NCBI GenBank assembly: GCA_029964075.1
Contig: CM057136.1
Location: 16,108,381-16,172,380 of the forward strand
Direction of reading: 5' to 3'
Origin: Patiria pectinifera
Taxonomy: Eukaryota; Echinodermata; Asteroidea; Valvatida; Asterinidae
Length of the DNA stretch: 64,000 bases
Shown here: piece by piece, positions 34,401-46,690 of the stretch
Layout: every line of letters starts with the position of its first letter
How positions within the stretch are numbered: the first letter of the stretch is position 1
Notes under the pieces: model-generated
The model's database searches: none
What the model was told of the DNA's origin: nothing
What the model saw: only the letters and a program-made list of their open reading frames with translations
Made by a program: the position numbers and the translations under genes

Positions 34401-37400
34401 GAAGGCCGCTGGGTCACAGTTTTTAGGTAAACTTTTTCAATTCCAGGCATACATGCATTCCTCTGGTTTTCATTCTTGTTTGTTTGTACTTTGTGATTTA
34501 TGTTGTTTGTTTGTTTTTATGTCGCGTAAATAATAATAATAATAACAAGAATTTCATAAACTTACTGACTCAGTGACTGACACACTAAGTGTTTTTCAGT
34601 TGTGTGTCGGGCAGTGCTGTTGTGTAGGATTATCCCATAACACAAATGAATGTGCTAAATCCACACCATTGTGTAGACCAGAGGCATTAAAACGCTTTAA
34701 GTGAATTGCCATTCATAAGCAATTGAGTAGAATGTTGTGCACTTTGCGACCAAGTTTGTCTCGTTTATTTAACGACAATATTTGTCAATAATCCAGGTCG
34801 TTTGGAGTTTGTCAACGGCGGGTGGTGCATGAATGACGAAGCGTCCACTCACTACAATGCCATCATTGATCAGATGACAATTGGCTTGCGCTTCCTGAAG
34901 GAAAACTTTGGGGATTGCGGCAAGCCTCTGACGGCCTGGCAGATTGATCCCTTCGGTCACTCCAGGGAATATGCCTCACTGGTGGCTCAGGTACTGTGAA
35001 ATGCTGTAGAGGGTGCCATCAAAATGTTGTCTGAGTATCACCCATTGTCTAGAGAAGCCCTCTCCGTAACCAAAATCTAATACAAATGTTGTGCCACCCT
35101 GCGCGCCAACCAATCGAAGTCAGACTGAGAAATATGGGCAAGATTACCATATGCGAAGTTCACTAATTTTCTTCTGTATTGACTAACAAGCCCCCAGATA
35201 GCAACTTCATGTCATCAAAGTCAATTTGAGCAGTGAGAAAACACCAACATTTTCTTAGAAAACATTTAGAATTTTTCAGTCCACTCTCATAGGGTTTGTA
35301 CATAGAGTGTTGAGTGAACTTCGTATATGGAAATCTTTCCGAAATATGGACTAAGCTGTTGATTGGCTGCCATGTTTTTGTAAAACAACAGCAGGTTTAT
35401 GGAAAGCCCAATGGAAGGCGCCTGCTGAATGGTGAGAATCTCTGGGTCAAGTCGCAGTCTGGTTTTACATAATTAATGGCCGAATCTGCTCGCATGTCAA
35501 AGACTCTTGCCTGTTCAAGAGAATATTCCGTTGACATTAAAATGAGGGATGAGTTGGAAATAACATAACATCAGTTTTGTATATATTCTCTGTTGTATTT
35601 CGCGTTCTTCAGATGGGCTTTGATAGCTTGTACTTTGCACGTCTGGACTACCTCGACAAGGCTGAACGAATCAAGACACATACCATGGAGAGAGTCTGGC
35701 ACGCTTCCCCTAGCCTCGGAAGGACGGCAGACTTGTTCTTTGGGGCTCTGTACTATCAATACGGACCGCCTCCAGGGTTCTGCTATGACGTCTACTGTGC
35801 TGACCCCCCGATCATGGTGAGTCAACTATTCAACTCTTTGTTATCAATTGCGTATTGTCTTGTATAATATGAGCCCAAGTTGATAGCTCTAATCATAGGC
35901 TTCTGCGATCTCTGCTCGGAAGCCAATTTGGTCATCCCTCGCCATACCAGGAATACAGGGGACCATACCTTCTCCGTTGCTGGGCCCCGAACATGGAACC
36001 CTCTGCCCAACACTATCCAGAATGCATGTTAACTTGAACAGTTTAAGGGACTCTTCAGAACATATTTGTTTTGATTTCATTTGTTCCCAACTCTGTTGCT
36101 TTGCGTACAGCGCTTTGAATCCTTTGGCAAAGTTGCTTTATAAATACCAGTTATTATGTTTTATTATTTTTTATGATAACCATTCTGTGTTCACAGCACA
36201 TTAAATGCACAAATCATGTGAGTGCAAATTTGGGATCGGCACATTCAACATGTTCAAGGCAACATTCTACGCTGAACTGTTAAATGCGCTAACTTTTAAT
36301 GCGCTAATTGTTGGTTGCTTCAGAATGTTATTGATCAATCGTTAAAAATCTGAAGAGAATCTTTAAAAACCCTGCACTCTGTAAATATATGCGTCATATG
36401 TGCAAAACATGTACAGCGTTGTTATAATTATAATGGTTTGTTCTTCTTTTGGTTTTATCTTTCCATGCAGGATGACCCAAATTTATTTGACTACAACGTC
36501 GACGAGAGAGTCGCTGAATTTGTCAGACTTGCCCAAGGACAGGTATACTTTAAATTGAAAAAAAAATGGATGTTGAAGATAAACCTGATTATGCGGGCAG
36601 CAAACAGAACACAGTAAATCGTGACGTAATAAACAGGTCTCCCGATGCAGAGTAGCATAAACGAGTCCTGTTTATTACGTCACGATTTACTGTGTTTTGT
36701 TTGCTGCCCGCAACGACGACTTTTACACAAATTGCACGTTCGGGTCAAAACAGGACCTGAAAAATAGCTCTCAAAAGTACCCTTTGTACTCATTTCATGA
36801 CAGAAACAATAGTCGTTTTTATTTCATCACACCTTAGGCTACATATACCCAAAAAATGACGGAAATGTCTTCGAGCATTCCACAACCTCTTTAATTTTGC
36901 TGGCCTTTCTTTTTGCTTAGAATGATGTGTACGGCACCAACCACATCATGTTCACCATGGGATCTGACTTCCAGTACAGTAACGCTCCCATGTGGTACAA
37001 AAACCTGGACAAACTCATCAAATATGTCAACGCAAAGGTCAGCATCAAGTACTCATGTCTCGTTTTTAACTACTCATATTTGCCAAACTCCCCTTCAACC
37101 GGACCCCTGTTCCCCGCCCCTTCCAACCTGAGTACAGCCCGGGCTCATGGTGCGTGTGCCCTTGGGCAAGGCACTTTGTCACTCATTGCTGCTCTCCACC
37201 CAGGAGTAAATGGGTACCTGTGAGGGGCAGAGATGGTTATTGTGATTGAATTAGTTTCTTTGTGCCTAACCGGGCAGCATCGAGGTGTATACTCCCCAGG
37301 GAGCTGAGGTGGTATTTGGAATGTTTCATGGGGCCAATGAGCAGGGGTAATAATGATGTAGCGCCTTGAGCACCAATCCTGGTGGATATGTGTGCCTAAT

Positions 37401-40400
37401 AAATACCCACTTTTAATATTATTCCTTCTCGGCCATGCATGCTTAAATGTGGTTTTATATAAAGATAAAAAGGAGGCTTTGAACCTTTTTTGTTTTGGGC
37501 TTGTTTTTTTCTTCAGCAAAATGAAACTAAGGTTCATGCACTGTACTCCACCCCGTCCTGCTACACGTACAACTTGAATAAAGTGCCCAAGAGATGGTCC
37601 GTCAAAAATGACGATTTCTTCCCGTATGCTGACCATCCTCACGCCTTCTGGACCGGTTACTTCACCAGCCGACCTGCGCTCAAGGGATATGTCCGAGAGA
37701 CGAACAACTTTCTTCAGGTAATGCCTGCAATTCTTTCTCCTGTAGACCATTATCATGTTGCGGCCATCTTGATTTTTCCCATTCAAATCAACGTAACCAA
37801 AGCGAGGCTGGAAGGAAAATAGTCTGGTTCCTTTTTGCACAAAAAACGATATTCAGTACTGTTATTGGATACAGGGAACATGACTGAAATGGTGGCAGCA
37901 TGATAAAGGTCTATTCCTAATTGTTTTGTATACACGTCAAGTGGATTGATAGTGCTAATTCAATTGAAAGGAAAAACTTACTACATGTACTAGATTCAGT
38001 TTTAATTATTTTTCACTTCAATTTTTGAATAAAGAAAACTGTCTGAAACGGGGTTCGCACCTGTAGCCTCTTTAATACAACTCCAGTGTTCTACCAACTG
38101 AGGTATTCAGCCCTTCAGAACCATCTGAACTTGTCACATTCTGTGTTCAGAAATTGCTAGTAAAAAGGCACAAAACTGTATGCACGGGCACAATTCGCAC
38201 TTTTCACACTCCGCCATTGGGCATGCAGAGCCTTGATATGGCAACTTTACACAATAAAAAAAAAGCCGGTTCAGTGATCTGAACCTCGACATGGGAATCA
38301 CTGAACCGGCTTTATTTATTGTGTACAGTTGCCAGATCGAGGCTCTGCATGCCCATGGCGGAAGTGTGAAAAGAGTAAATGGCCATGGATCACACCCACA
38401 GTCACGATTCTAGAAATACCATTACTGTTGGAAAGTTAATCTTTTCAATTTAAACCAAGTATAATATCAAATTTCCTTGAATTTTTAGGTTTGCAAACAG
38501 TTGGAGGTGTGGGGCTCATTTCTACCCAACTTGAAGCTTCAAACAAATTCTAACATTCTAAGTAAGTATGACTGAAATTCAGATCTAAGCAAAGTATTCA
38601 CAGATTAGGAGCAAGCTTGTACACATTTTCAAATTTCCTTTCACTTTTAAATCATGCTTCATTTTATGATGATGTATATCATTTTGAAACTCTCTTCCAG
38701 GAAAGTCTATGGGTGTGGCTCAACATCATGACGCTGTATCGTAAGTCCATTCCAGAATTGTTAATCCACCAGTTTAATATTCAAACTGTTACAAATTACA
38801 ATTGCAGATGTAAAGTTGGTCATCAATGTCTGGTAAGATTTTTGGCAAGTAAAGGACACTTTTGTTGATTAAAGTGTGTTCTTGTGTTGAAATTTTGGAT
38901 TTATTGCCCTTCTTGGAGAATAATGTTTAGCTGGATCATAGTGCGAAGAAGTACACACTGTCCCTCGTACTCTACAGTTCAGAGACAAGATGGTAACCAG
39001 TTTTAGTGATCGCAGTATTTGGTCCGGCATCTCAGGTTATGTTTTTAATTTTGAGCGATTTTGATCTCTTTGAGGAATAAATACGGTTACTTATTTTGTT
39101 TCTGTGATAGGGGAACGGAGAAGCAGAATGTGTCTGATGATTACGCTGAGCGACTGTCCATAGGGAGAGCTGAATGCAAGGTGAGTCAGGGACTGGCTTA
39201 AGCTTGAAATATTCCCGTTTCCTCCGGAATGCTTCCTTTGGAACACAGTCCAGAATTGTAGAAAAAGTGTTTATTTTAAAAACAAAATTAGGTCCCATTT
39301 ACTTTCCACTTTTGAAAGTTCACAGTTGATACGTCACTCTGAAATTTGTTGAATTTATGCAAATTGTTTCACCCCTTCGTAGGAACTTGTCAGTGATGTG
39401 CTTGGAAAACTTGTGCAGAAGAATAGTTCTGTGCCATCGCCGCAGTTTGTGTTCTGTGACTATCTGAACATCAGTGTGTGTCCTCTTACTGTCAACAATA
39501 AACAGGTAGGCTGTGGCTTAGATTAAAGATGTGTCTGGTTTGAGTAAGTGAAATTGATTTGTCTCCTAACTTTTTACGAGCTATCAGTGTGGTAGTCAAG
39601 TCAAGTAACAGGTGAAAATTTAAAAAAATTAAAGGAGTGTTATTGTCACAGTTAATTCTAATAGCGTGTGACTTGACTTGAAACTAGATGATTGACTTGT
39701 GAGGACTTATGATGGACACGACTACAACACAATTATTATTTCTTCTATTTTATTTCCAGTTCACCATAACGGCGTATAATCCAATTGCACGTCAAGTCAC
39801 AACTGTGGTCCGGATACCAGTGACAGGCAACTACAGTATTACTGGTCCTTCTGGGAAACCAGTTACCACACAGGTATCGTTAGTTAATCGTACACTATAC
39901 CCTTTCCCTGTTGCCATTGTGTTTACTAATTTGTAGTATTTTAGACCTTTAATTTAACAAACAAAGCTTCTGTATTTTTTTTTGACCAAGAGGGTCAGCT
40001 AATTGTTCTCCAACTTACCGACTGACTGAGCCACTCCCCGACCGACAGACTGAGGCACTGACTGACTTAAATTGATCTTAAATTGCTAAAAAAAAGCTAA
40101 AAAAAATGTCTTGCCCTTTTCTCTAGCAGTGATGGAACTTTTGTTACATTGCATTTTTTAACATACTCAGCTGCAAGACGTGTCTGAGGGTACGAAGCAA
40201 GTACGTCGTAATCGAGGCAGCGCACCCAAGGAGCTGCTGTTTCAAGTCTCATTACCCCCTCTTGGGTTCCAGACCTACATTGCTGAGGCCTCCCAGGGGG
40301 GTGTGAAAGCACGCCGACATTCCCAAGGCCAGACTGAAGCATTCAGACCTAACACAGACACAACCATTGAAAACCAGGTATAAAATTTGTTTTGCAACTT

Positions 40401-43400
40401 TAACCAAGAATTGCATTTATAGGGATTTACCTACATTTACCAAATGTTCCCACACTGTGTTCTCCTGTTCATTACAATACATTAATTACTGGTACAGTTG
40501 AAGTACTGCGATGAATCACAAGCTCATCACAACCCTGTCACAAGTCAATAACAACTCAATTCATAAGTCTAGTCACAAATCACTGGTTATGAACAATGAC
40601 TTAAAAATGCCTTTTCTTGTGACTTGACTTAGGCCTGCAGGCTTGCGATTGACTTGTTTATACTTATGATGTCTTGTGATCCATAATACCTAAACTATCT
40701 TCGCACAGAAGATTGAAGCATTTTTTTTCTTGTGTTCTTTTCCAACGTTAGTTCCTGAGTCTGACGTTTGACGGCTCCACAGGCCTTCTGAAGTCCATGA
40801 CAGACAAGAAATCTCAGAAATCCACGTCTGTCCGCCAGTCCTTCTACTGGTACGCCAGCAGTATGGGCGATTTGAAGAGTTCCCAGAAGTCTGGTGCTTA
40901 TATCTTCAGGCCGCTGATACAGACACCTACGGACCTGTTCAACGGGACATCCGTTGGTTTGACTGTCATAAAGGTATGATTTCTTAATACTTCTTGCATC
41001 CTTAACTGAGATTCATTTTTGCTGACCTTTCAACATGTCCCATGGTGTAAAATACCGATTGCATATCCATTTCACTTGAAGTTTAAGTGGCATATATTCT
41101 CATGTAATAAAACTCTACCATCCTCGATCCTGCAAAATGCTGCTAGTAGCTTTAGATTATGTAAAGGCTTAATTATTTCATGTTTCTTTTAAGCCATTCA
41201 AGCTATTAGTTATCCGTGATCTTTTTTGCTTTGAATATTTTGTGAAATATTTGGATGAATATACAAGTGCTGATATACAGATTGGTTCCACATGGACAGG
41301 GGCCGGTTGCCACGGAAGTTCGTCAGCAGTTCCAGCCATGGTTGAGTCAGGTTATCAGACTTTACAACAACAGAGAGTTTGCTGAGTTTGAGTGGACAGT
41401 TGGCCCTATTCCAATTAAGTGAGTACCGGGTCTCGCTCTTAAAGTTATTGTCCTGTCTTCGTCCGTGTAGTTGTTGTCCTGTCCCTGGGAAAGGTACAAA
41501 AGCAGTGCTTCACCTTTTCCCTATGTGGACATCGTTTCATGTTTACACCAATTACATATCGTCTGTGAAGAATGTTTTGTTCACACATATATATTTTTTT
41601 TTACACATATATGCGTTTTCACTGAGGATGTCAATGTGAAATAAATGTCGAATTGATCATGATTTGATTGGATTTGACTGTTTCATTTGAAGAGGAGAAA
41701 AGAAAATCCGAAGGACTGTGGCATACATGAGAAATTTAGAAACGTAGCCTGACAGTGAATGTAACGTTACCCAAATTCCGTCCAGTGAGACGTTAAACAA
41801 GACCAGGGCTGTACCTAAAGTCTCAGTTCAGAACACTGTTAAGAAGCAGGGACCCATCAGTCAGCAGTTCGGTTCCTGCAATTTCTTGGACCTGTGGGTC
41901 TAGCAAAAGGTAGCCGTCACTAGGCCCTTAAGTAGGAATGAGTAAAAGGCTAATTGTTCCCATTCCCTACGTTATCTTCAGGAGGGGACTAAAAATTGGG
42001 AAAGTATTCCATTGTATTCCTTTCTGTTTGAGCAGAGATCGTGTAGGGAAGGAGATTATCACCCGATTCGACTCAGATCTACAGACCAACAGTACCTTCT
42101 ACACGGACGCCAATGGCAGGCAAATCCTGCAGAGAATGTAAGTTGTTTTTCTGATAATTTGAGAAAAAAAAAACAAGAGACAAGAAAGAATAAAACACAA
42201 AGGGTAATGTGACTGAATCTTATTGAAACAAAACATTGTTTTATTTCATTGATAGCCGGGATCATCGATTTGATTGGCAGTACAACAACACAGAGCCAGT
42301 GTCTGGGAACTACTACCCCATCAATAGCCGGGCATTTATCACGGTACAGACACATTATATTTAAGGATGTGACAAAACTCCATCTGTGGCAGGCTATTGG
42401 CCAGAATTTAATCAAAGATGGGCCATGTAAATGAAATCAGAAAAGACAGACAGGCTTGGACAAAATTTGTATGATAAGTTACATGTACGTAGAATTTTTA
42501 GCTGAATTGCTAGGTGTCTGATTTGAATCTAATATTAGTCATAATTGATTTGCGCAGCAGTTTTCAGTAGTGACGGATTACAATAAAGATTTCAAAGATG
42601 ATAAATTATTTAAGTTTTTAAGTTGAGTTTGGTAGACATTTTGGCGGTTTAATTGTTCTTTCTTTAGGTTCAAGTTTACGTCATTCATAATGTCTTTGAA
42701 ATTTGCAGGACGACAAGATGCAGATGACGGTAATGACCGACAGGTCTCAAGGAGGCAGTAGTATGAAAGATGGTTCCCTGGAAATCATGGTAAGTCCAAT
42801 AAAAATGGTCGGTTTTTTTTGGGGGGGGGGCAAAACTGTGAGAGACTCTGAACTTCAAATAATGGCCTTCTTCTTGGTGACCCTCTTGTTAGCATCGACC
42901 AATCGGATTAGAAGTTTAGATAAGGTGACCAAAGTAGTTTGTTAAAACTCGTTCACAATCACTTTGAGAAATCGATGCAAACCAAACATGGGCGGAGCTT
43001 GTGGGTGAATCCGTGATGGTCAATTAAACAATGTCTCCTACTTGTTTGTCCAACCTTAGATTCACCGACGCACCCTGGGGGATGACAATCGCGGAGTTGG
43101 CGAGCCTCTGAATGAGACCGGTCAGTTTGGGGATGGACTTATCGTCCGCGGTCAACATTTTGTCCTTTTTACCTCCGTTGACAAAGCTGCTGCAGCACAC
43201 AGGCTGCTCGGAGAGGAAGTGTATATGGCGCCCTCGCTGTCGTTCTCGCAGTTGGTGCCAGACTGGGCTACCAAATTTAATACAATGGTAGGTAGCGATT
43301 GGTTATTTTGCCATGTAAGTCACCCTAAACAAGGCTTTACTCTTTGTGTATGGTGAACTGATTTATTGGTTTGATGCCATAATGTTAATGAAGTTAATAC

Positions 43401-45373
43401 AAATATTCTTTTTAACCTGAGTTAATGCAGTGCACCTTAGTGTGCAGTTAACCGTCTCTTTAAAATTTTGTTGTGCATTTCTAAGGGACCCTGAAAGCAC
43501 TTCCGGGTTGTATGGTGATACAAATGTCAAAGTGTAATTTTGAAAAATATTTCAATGTCATGTCTGCTTGTGTATTCATTGCTAAATCAAACAGTCAATG
43601 AAAAAAACTTGCATCAAATTGCTACATTTACTGCACTGCTATAAGTTTGCAGTTTCTGCTTCTGAAATCTTTCTTCTTGTTGAACAGAAATCTATGGTGT
43701 CACGTTCCCTGCCGTCCAACGTTCATCTGCTGACGTTAGAAAGCTGGACGAACGGCAACATACTGATACGAGCTGAAAACCAGTTTGCCATTGACGAAGA
43801 TCCTGTGCTATCCCAAAAAGTCAAATTCCAACTGAAGGTACATTTCATTTGATTATAAATGAAAGTCTTTGGGTTTTCGTCCTTCAATGGAGATAATTTT
43901 CTGAAGTTTAACAGGACAGATATGTTATTTTTTATTGAATTTGAGCTTCATGTTCACAAATCTTGGGGTGATCGATCATTTTCTCACGCAGGTCCTCATC
44001 TTTGGAACAAACTACCCCTCGCCATTCGCAACATCTCATCGCTTTCTGAATTTAAAGTTGCCCTAAAGACCTATTTGTTTCAGACCACTCAGAATATTCT
44101 TGTTTAGTTAAATTTAATTGTTTTGTTTTTTCTGATTTGATATAATTTTTGTTTGCGCCATGAGCGTCATTTATGGCGGATAATGGCGCGGTATAAATTT
44201 CCGTTATTATTATTATTATTATTATGTTAATTTTTTAAATGCTATTCTTACTGGGCTCCACCCTGGAATAAACATGTTGTGGATGCTTAAAGAACTGTGG
44301 GAACCTTTAATATTTTTTGACATCATGATGTCTCTTCTCTTTTGCATAGAGCAGTTTGTAAAACAAAAGTCTTTTCCTTTTTTCCCCAGGGTTTATTTGA
44401 GCCATTTGTTATCACCAATCTTGAAGAGATGACACTATCGGCCAATGAGCCACTGGCTGATGAGAAACGCTTGCAGTGGAACGTCACAGACAGTCCCTCC
44501 CCTACGCCTCCAGGTATGATGTATGAAATGAAAGATCAGTGAATTATGACCAAGACATTGCCAAAACGTGTCTCAGATAAAGAAAAATACTCACACATTT
44601 GTGGACACATTTATAGAAATAATTATTATTATTATTATTATTAATCATTTCTGGTAATGAAACCAAGGATTCCTCAAAAGCGCCCTAGGCACTGTAGCTC
44701 GCAAGCCTGAAGAAACCTGTGGAGGAAGACAATGAGAAGAAGTTACAGTTTTAGAGGCGGGAGGAAAAGCCCAGACGAATATTCTGGGGAAAACCCACGG
44801 AATCAGGCAGGGGCTGAAAACCCAATCCACATACTGGCCCAGGCGGGATTGGAACCCTGGTCACAGCGGTGGAAAGCGAGGAAAGTACCGCTACGCCAAC
44901 CTGACTCCCCTTAGATAAAATTACCTGATTTTTGGTTCTGTTAAAAAAAATTCTGCAGAGGCTGTGCAGTAGTTCTAGTAGTACTATTTTCTAGACTGAA
45001 TGACAAACAAGTTGAAAATTGCACTTCCTCAAATTTGTTGCCTAACGGACCGTTGAGATTCGACTGGAGTGAAATAAAAACCATCTCAATCAATCAATAT
45101 ATCCAGTATCCTGTCTGAGACTAATTGACAATAAGTCAGCAAGCTGTTCAGCCCCTTGCCGTAAAGTGATCTTTCCTGTCATTGAAAACTTCCCACCAAT
45201 AGACAATTTGTAGATTGCTTATAGCAATCGGCCCAAGGAGTTACGTCTTTTGCCTTGTTTTTTACTTTTCAGCTGTCAAGCCGGTACCCGTGCCACCTTC
45301 TACGCTGACTGTCTCCCTCAATCCTATGGAGATAAGGACCTTCATCGCCACTGTAAAACAAGCGAAAAATTAA
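31407..45373 (+). CDS. MAN2B1: Lysosomal alpha-mannosidase, complete, 23 exons
   Basis: Glycoside hydrolase family 38 enzyme that removes alpha-linked mannose from N-glycans in the lysosome. Exons: 31407-31484, 33149-33251, 34142-34315, 34797-34990, 35613-35816, 36471-36542, 36921-37037, 37517-37717, 38489-38561, 38701-38740, 39111-39180, 39383-39505, 39760-39873, 40171-40377, 40752-40973, 41300-41418, 42036-42137, 42256-42343, 42709-42789, 43060-43287, 43688-43837, 44390-44513, 45273-45373. All phases agree, giving 994 residues (human about 1,011). Seen: signal peptide [21 protein letters not shown]; zinc and active-site blocks HTHDDVGW (43-50), IDPFGHSR with nucleophile Asp near 169, and QHHDAVSG (413-420); [22 protein letters not shown] and the C-terminal LNPMEIRTF block. 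All catalytic residues are present, so the enzyme should be active. Several NxS/T sites fit a glycosylated lysosomal protein. Confidence 0.97.
31875..32869. mobile_element. TTAA-flanked TIR transposon remnant, piggyBac-like target site
   Basis: Terminal inverted repeats of about 45 bp (GGTACTGTTGTGCCCATTCT inward to CATTCTCGAAAATG) face each other about 1 kb apart, with TTAA directly outside each end (31871-31874 and 32870-32873). Next to the left terminus are subterminal repeats of GAGCGCTCATTCTTGAAAAT. No transposase frame is seen, so it is a non-autonomous copy. Located in intron 1 of MAN2B1. The outermost few bases of the two TIRs differ, so the exact ends are uncertain. Confidence 0.7.
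33615..33890 (+). mobile_element. LINE 3' end fragment (CR1/L2-like)
   Basis: One frame reads [20 protein letters not shown] then FKSNL, the tail peptide typical of non-LTR reverse transcriptases, ending in stops. 5'-truncated and decayed, in MAN2B1 intron 2. Confidence 0.65.
35138..35341. mobile_element. MITE, copy 2, opposite orientation to the copy at 20501
   Basis: Shares TIRs (GTGAACTTCGTATATGGAAA at the right end, a mutated ATATGCGAAGTTCACT at the left) and interior words (GGGTTTGTACATAGAGTGTT; AAGCCCCCAGATAGCAACTT) with 20501-20743. Located in MAN2B1 intron 4. Confidence 0.8.
35880..36175 (+). mobile_element. LINE 3' end fragment
   Basis: A frame reads [20 protein letters not shown], a stop, then [13 protein letters not shown], matching the C-terminal tail of CR1-like reverse transcriptases. 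Decayed by a stop; in MAN2B1 intron 5. Confidence 0.75.
36593..36711. repeat. Hairpin foldback
   Basis: Arms of about 46 bp, from GCGGGCAGCAAACAGAACAC through GTGACGTAATAAACAGG, are followed after about 25 bp by an almost perfect reverse complement. No coding capacity. In MAN2B1 intron 6; probably a MITE. Confidence 0.8.
37139..37410 (+). mobile_element. SINE, type A, copy 1 (5'-truncated)
   Basis: Shares GTGCCCTTGGGCAAGGCACT, CCCAGGAGTAAATGGGTACC and the AATGAGCAGGGGTAAT tail words with the copy at 45880-46125. It lacks the B-box region. In MAN2B1 intron 7. Confidence 0.75.
38200..38373. repeat. Hairpin foldback
   Basis: Arms of about 78 bp run from CTTTTCACACTCCGCCATTG to AAAAGCCGGTTCAGTGAT and return as the reverse complement after a short loop. 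No coding capacity. In MAN2B1 intron 8; probably a MITE. Confidence 0.82.
43940..44225 (+). mobile_element. LINE 3' end fragment with ATT microsatellite tail
   Basis: A frame reads [20 protein letters not shown] then [15 protein letters not shown], the reverse-transcriptase tail, followed by 3' UTR and an (ATT)n tail. In MAN2B1 intron 21. Confidence 0.82.
44650..44914 (-). mobile_element. tRNA-derived SINE, type C
   Basis: On the minus strand it begins GGGGAGTCAGGTTGGCGTAG (A-box-like GGCGTAGCGGTA), then a B box GGGTTCCAATCCCGCC, then a pyrimidine-rich body containing GTGGGTTTTCCCCAGAATAT, a layout common to marine invertebrate SINEs. (ATT)n flanks the end. In MAN2B1 intron 22. Confidence 0.65.
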
Positions 45374-45879
45374 CAAAAACCCCAATCTGAGGATATTGCG
45401 GAGTAATACTTTGACCTATATATTTACTAATATGAGAACAAATGGTACAATACATAGCTTCACTAGGTGACCTTCTTGTGTTTCTGTTTGTTCTGCCCGA
45501 AATCCTGTACACATATACTGTTTTCTTGAGGCGAAGCTGAGAGAAAATAGAATGGTCCACGGACAATACAGTTTGGGACTCCTTGATCATGTTGATTTGT
45601 CATTGTCTTACCCTCGGGGTCCCAGACCAAGATGTCTGAAGTTTTTTTCTTTTAATTCACATGCCAATGCATGTATGGCTGCATCCGAATCAACTGTCTA
45701 GAGCTAGGTCTAGGTCCGCGCCCATTGAAAATATGCGGGGACGCGCTGACAATTGACGTAGCTGTAGCTCTGGAAGCCTGTTTCGGACAAGGCCTATGTT
45801 TATCGTTGATGAAGTATAATCTGTTTATTGCTGAAGGCAACTTACAAAGTAATTTTTTGTTGTGTGACTAATGTGCTAC

Positions 45880-46125
45880 TGACTCGTGGTCCGGAGCATC
45901 AACTTCCAGATCTGTGGGTTCAAGTCCAGCCCGTGGGGTCATAGTGCGTGTGTCCTTGAGCAACACACTTTGCAAGATTGGTTCTCCCTTCCCAGGAGTA
46001 AAATTGGTTCCTGTCGGGGCACAGATGGTTAATTGGTTATGCATTGAGGAATGCCCAATGGGCCCTATGAGTAGGGGTAATTGTTATGTAAAGCAATTTG
46101 ATCCTTGATGAAAGCGCTACCGGTA
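45880..46125 (+). mobile_element. SINE, type A, copy 2, with B box
   Basis: Contains B-box-like GTGGGTTCAAGTCCAGCCCG, then the body shared with 37139-37410 (GTGTCCTTGAGCAACACACT, CCCAGGAGTAAAATTGG, ATGAGTAGGGGTAATTG). It retains the promoter end missing from the other copy. Confidence 0.75.
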
Positions 46126-46329
46126 TATCTAAATACAAATTCATTAAGTCATCGATATAACATTTAAATTTAAGAATCTTTCTGATAATGAGAATGTGTA
46201 ATCTGACCATTTATATTTTATTCATATGTATAGCTGCTTCTTGTACTCTTGGGTGTGAAATTATCTGGATTGTTTAGTTTCCTGAAGGCAACTTCAGAAA
46301 GTTTTTTACAACTTAATATTATAATAATA

Positions 46330-46690
46330 ATGATATAAAATGACATTGATATAGTGCTTTCTACGGGTGTTTCAAAGCACTCTCTTCTGTGTGAATAAGT
46401 CTGTGTTTAACTGGGTTTTGAATGAGTTTATCGAGGGTGAGTCTTGGATGGTGGGGGGGGAGGGGGCTGTTCCAGAGTGTAGGTGCAGCCACTGCAAATG
46501 CCTGCTGGCTGAATCAGAGTGTTGGTAGTGGGCTTTAGGAAAATTAAAGGTGTAGATTGGAGTGGGTTCGCAGATTGACGGATGATGTTCAAACCTTTGG
46601 ACAGATGAGGTTGTTGAGGTATACAGGGGCGACTCCATTTCTGGCTTTATAAGTGAGAAGAAGAGTTTTGAATTGAATTCATTTAAATAT
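46330..46690 (-). mobile_element. LINE 3' end fragment, minus strand
   Basis: On the minus strand a frame reads AFAVAAPTLWNSPLPPTIQD then SINSFKTQLNTDLF and a stop, the tail of an L2/CR1-type reverse transcriptase, interrupted upstream by frame changes. Confidence 0.75.

Noticed and set aside
44732..44914. 60-codon frame in MAN2B1 intron 22
   Set aside because: Lies within a SINE body; a repeat-derived frame.
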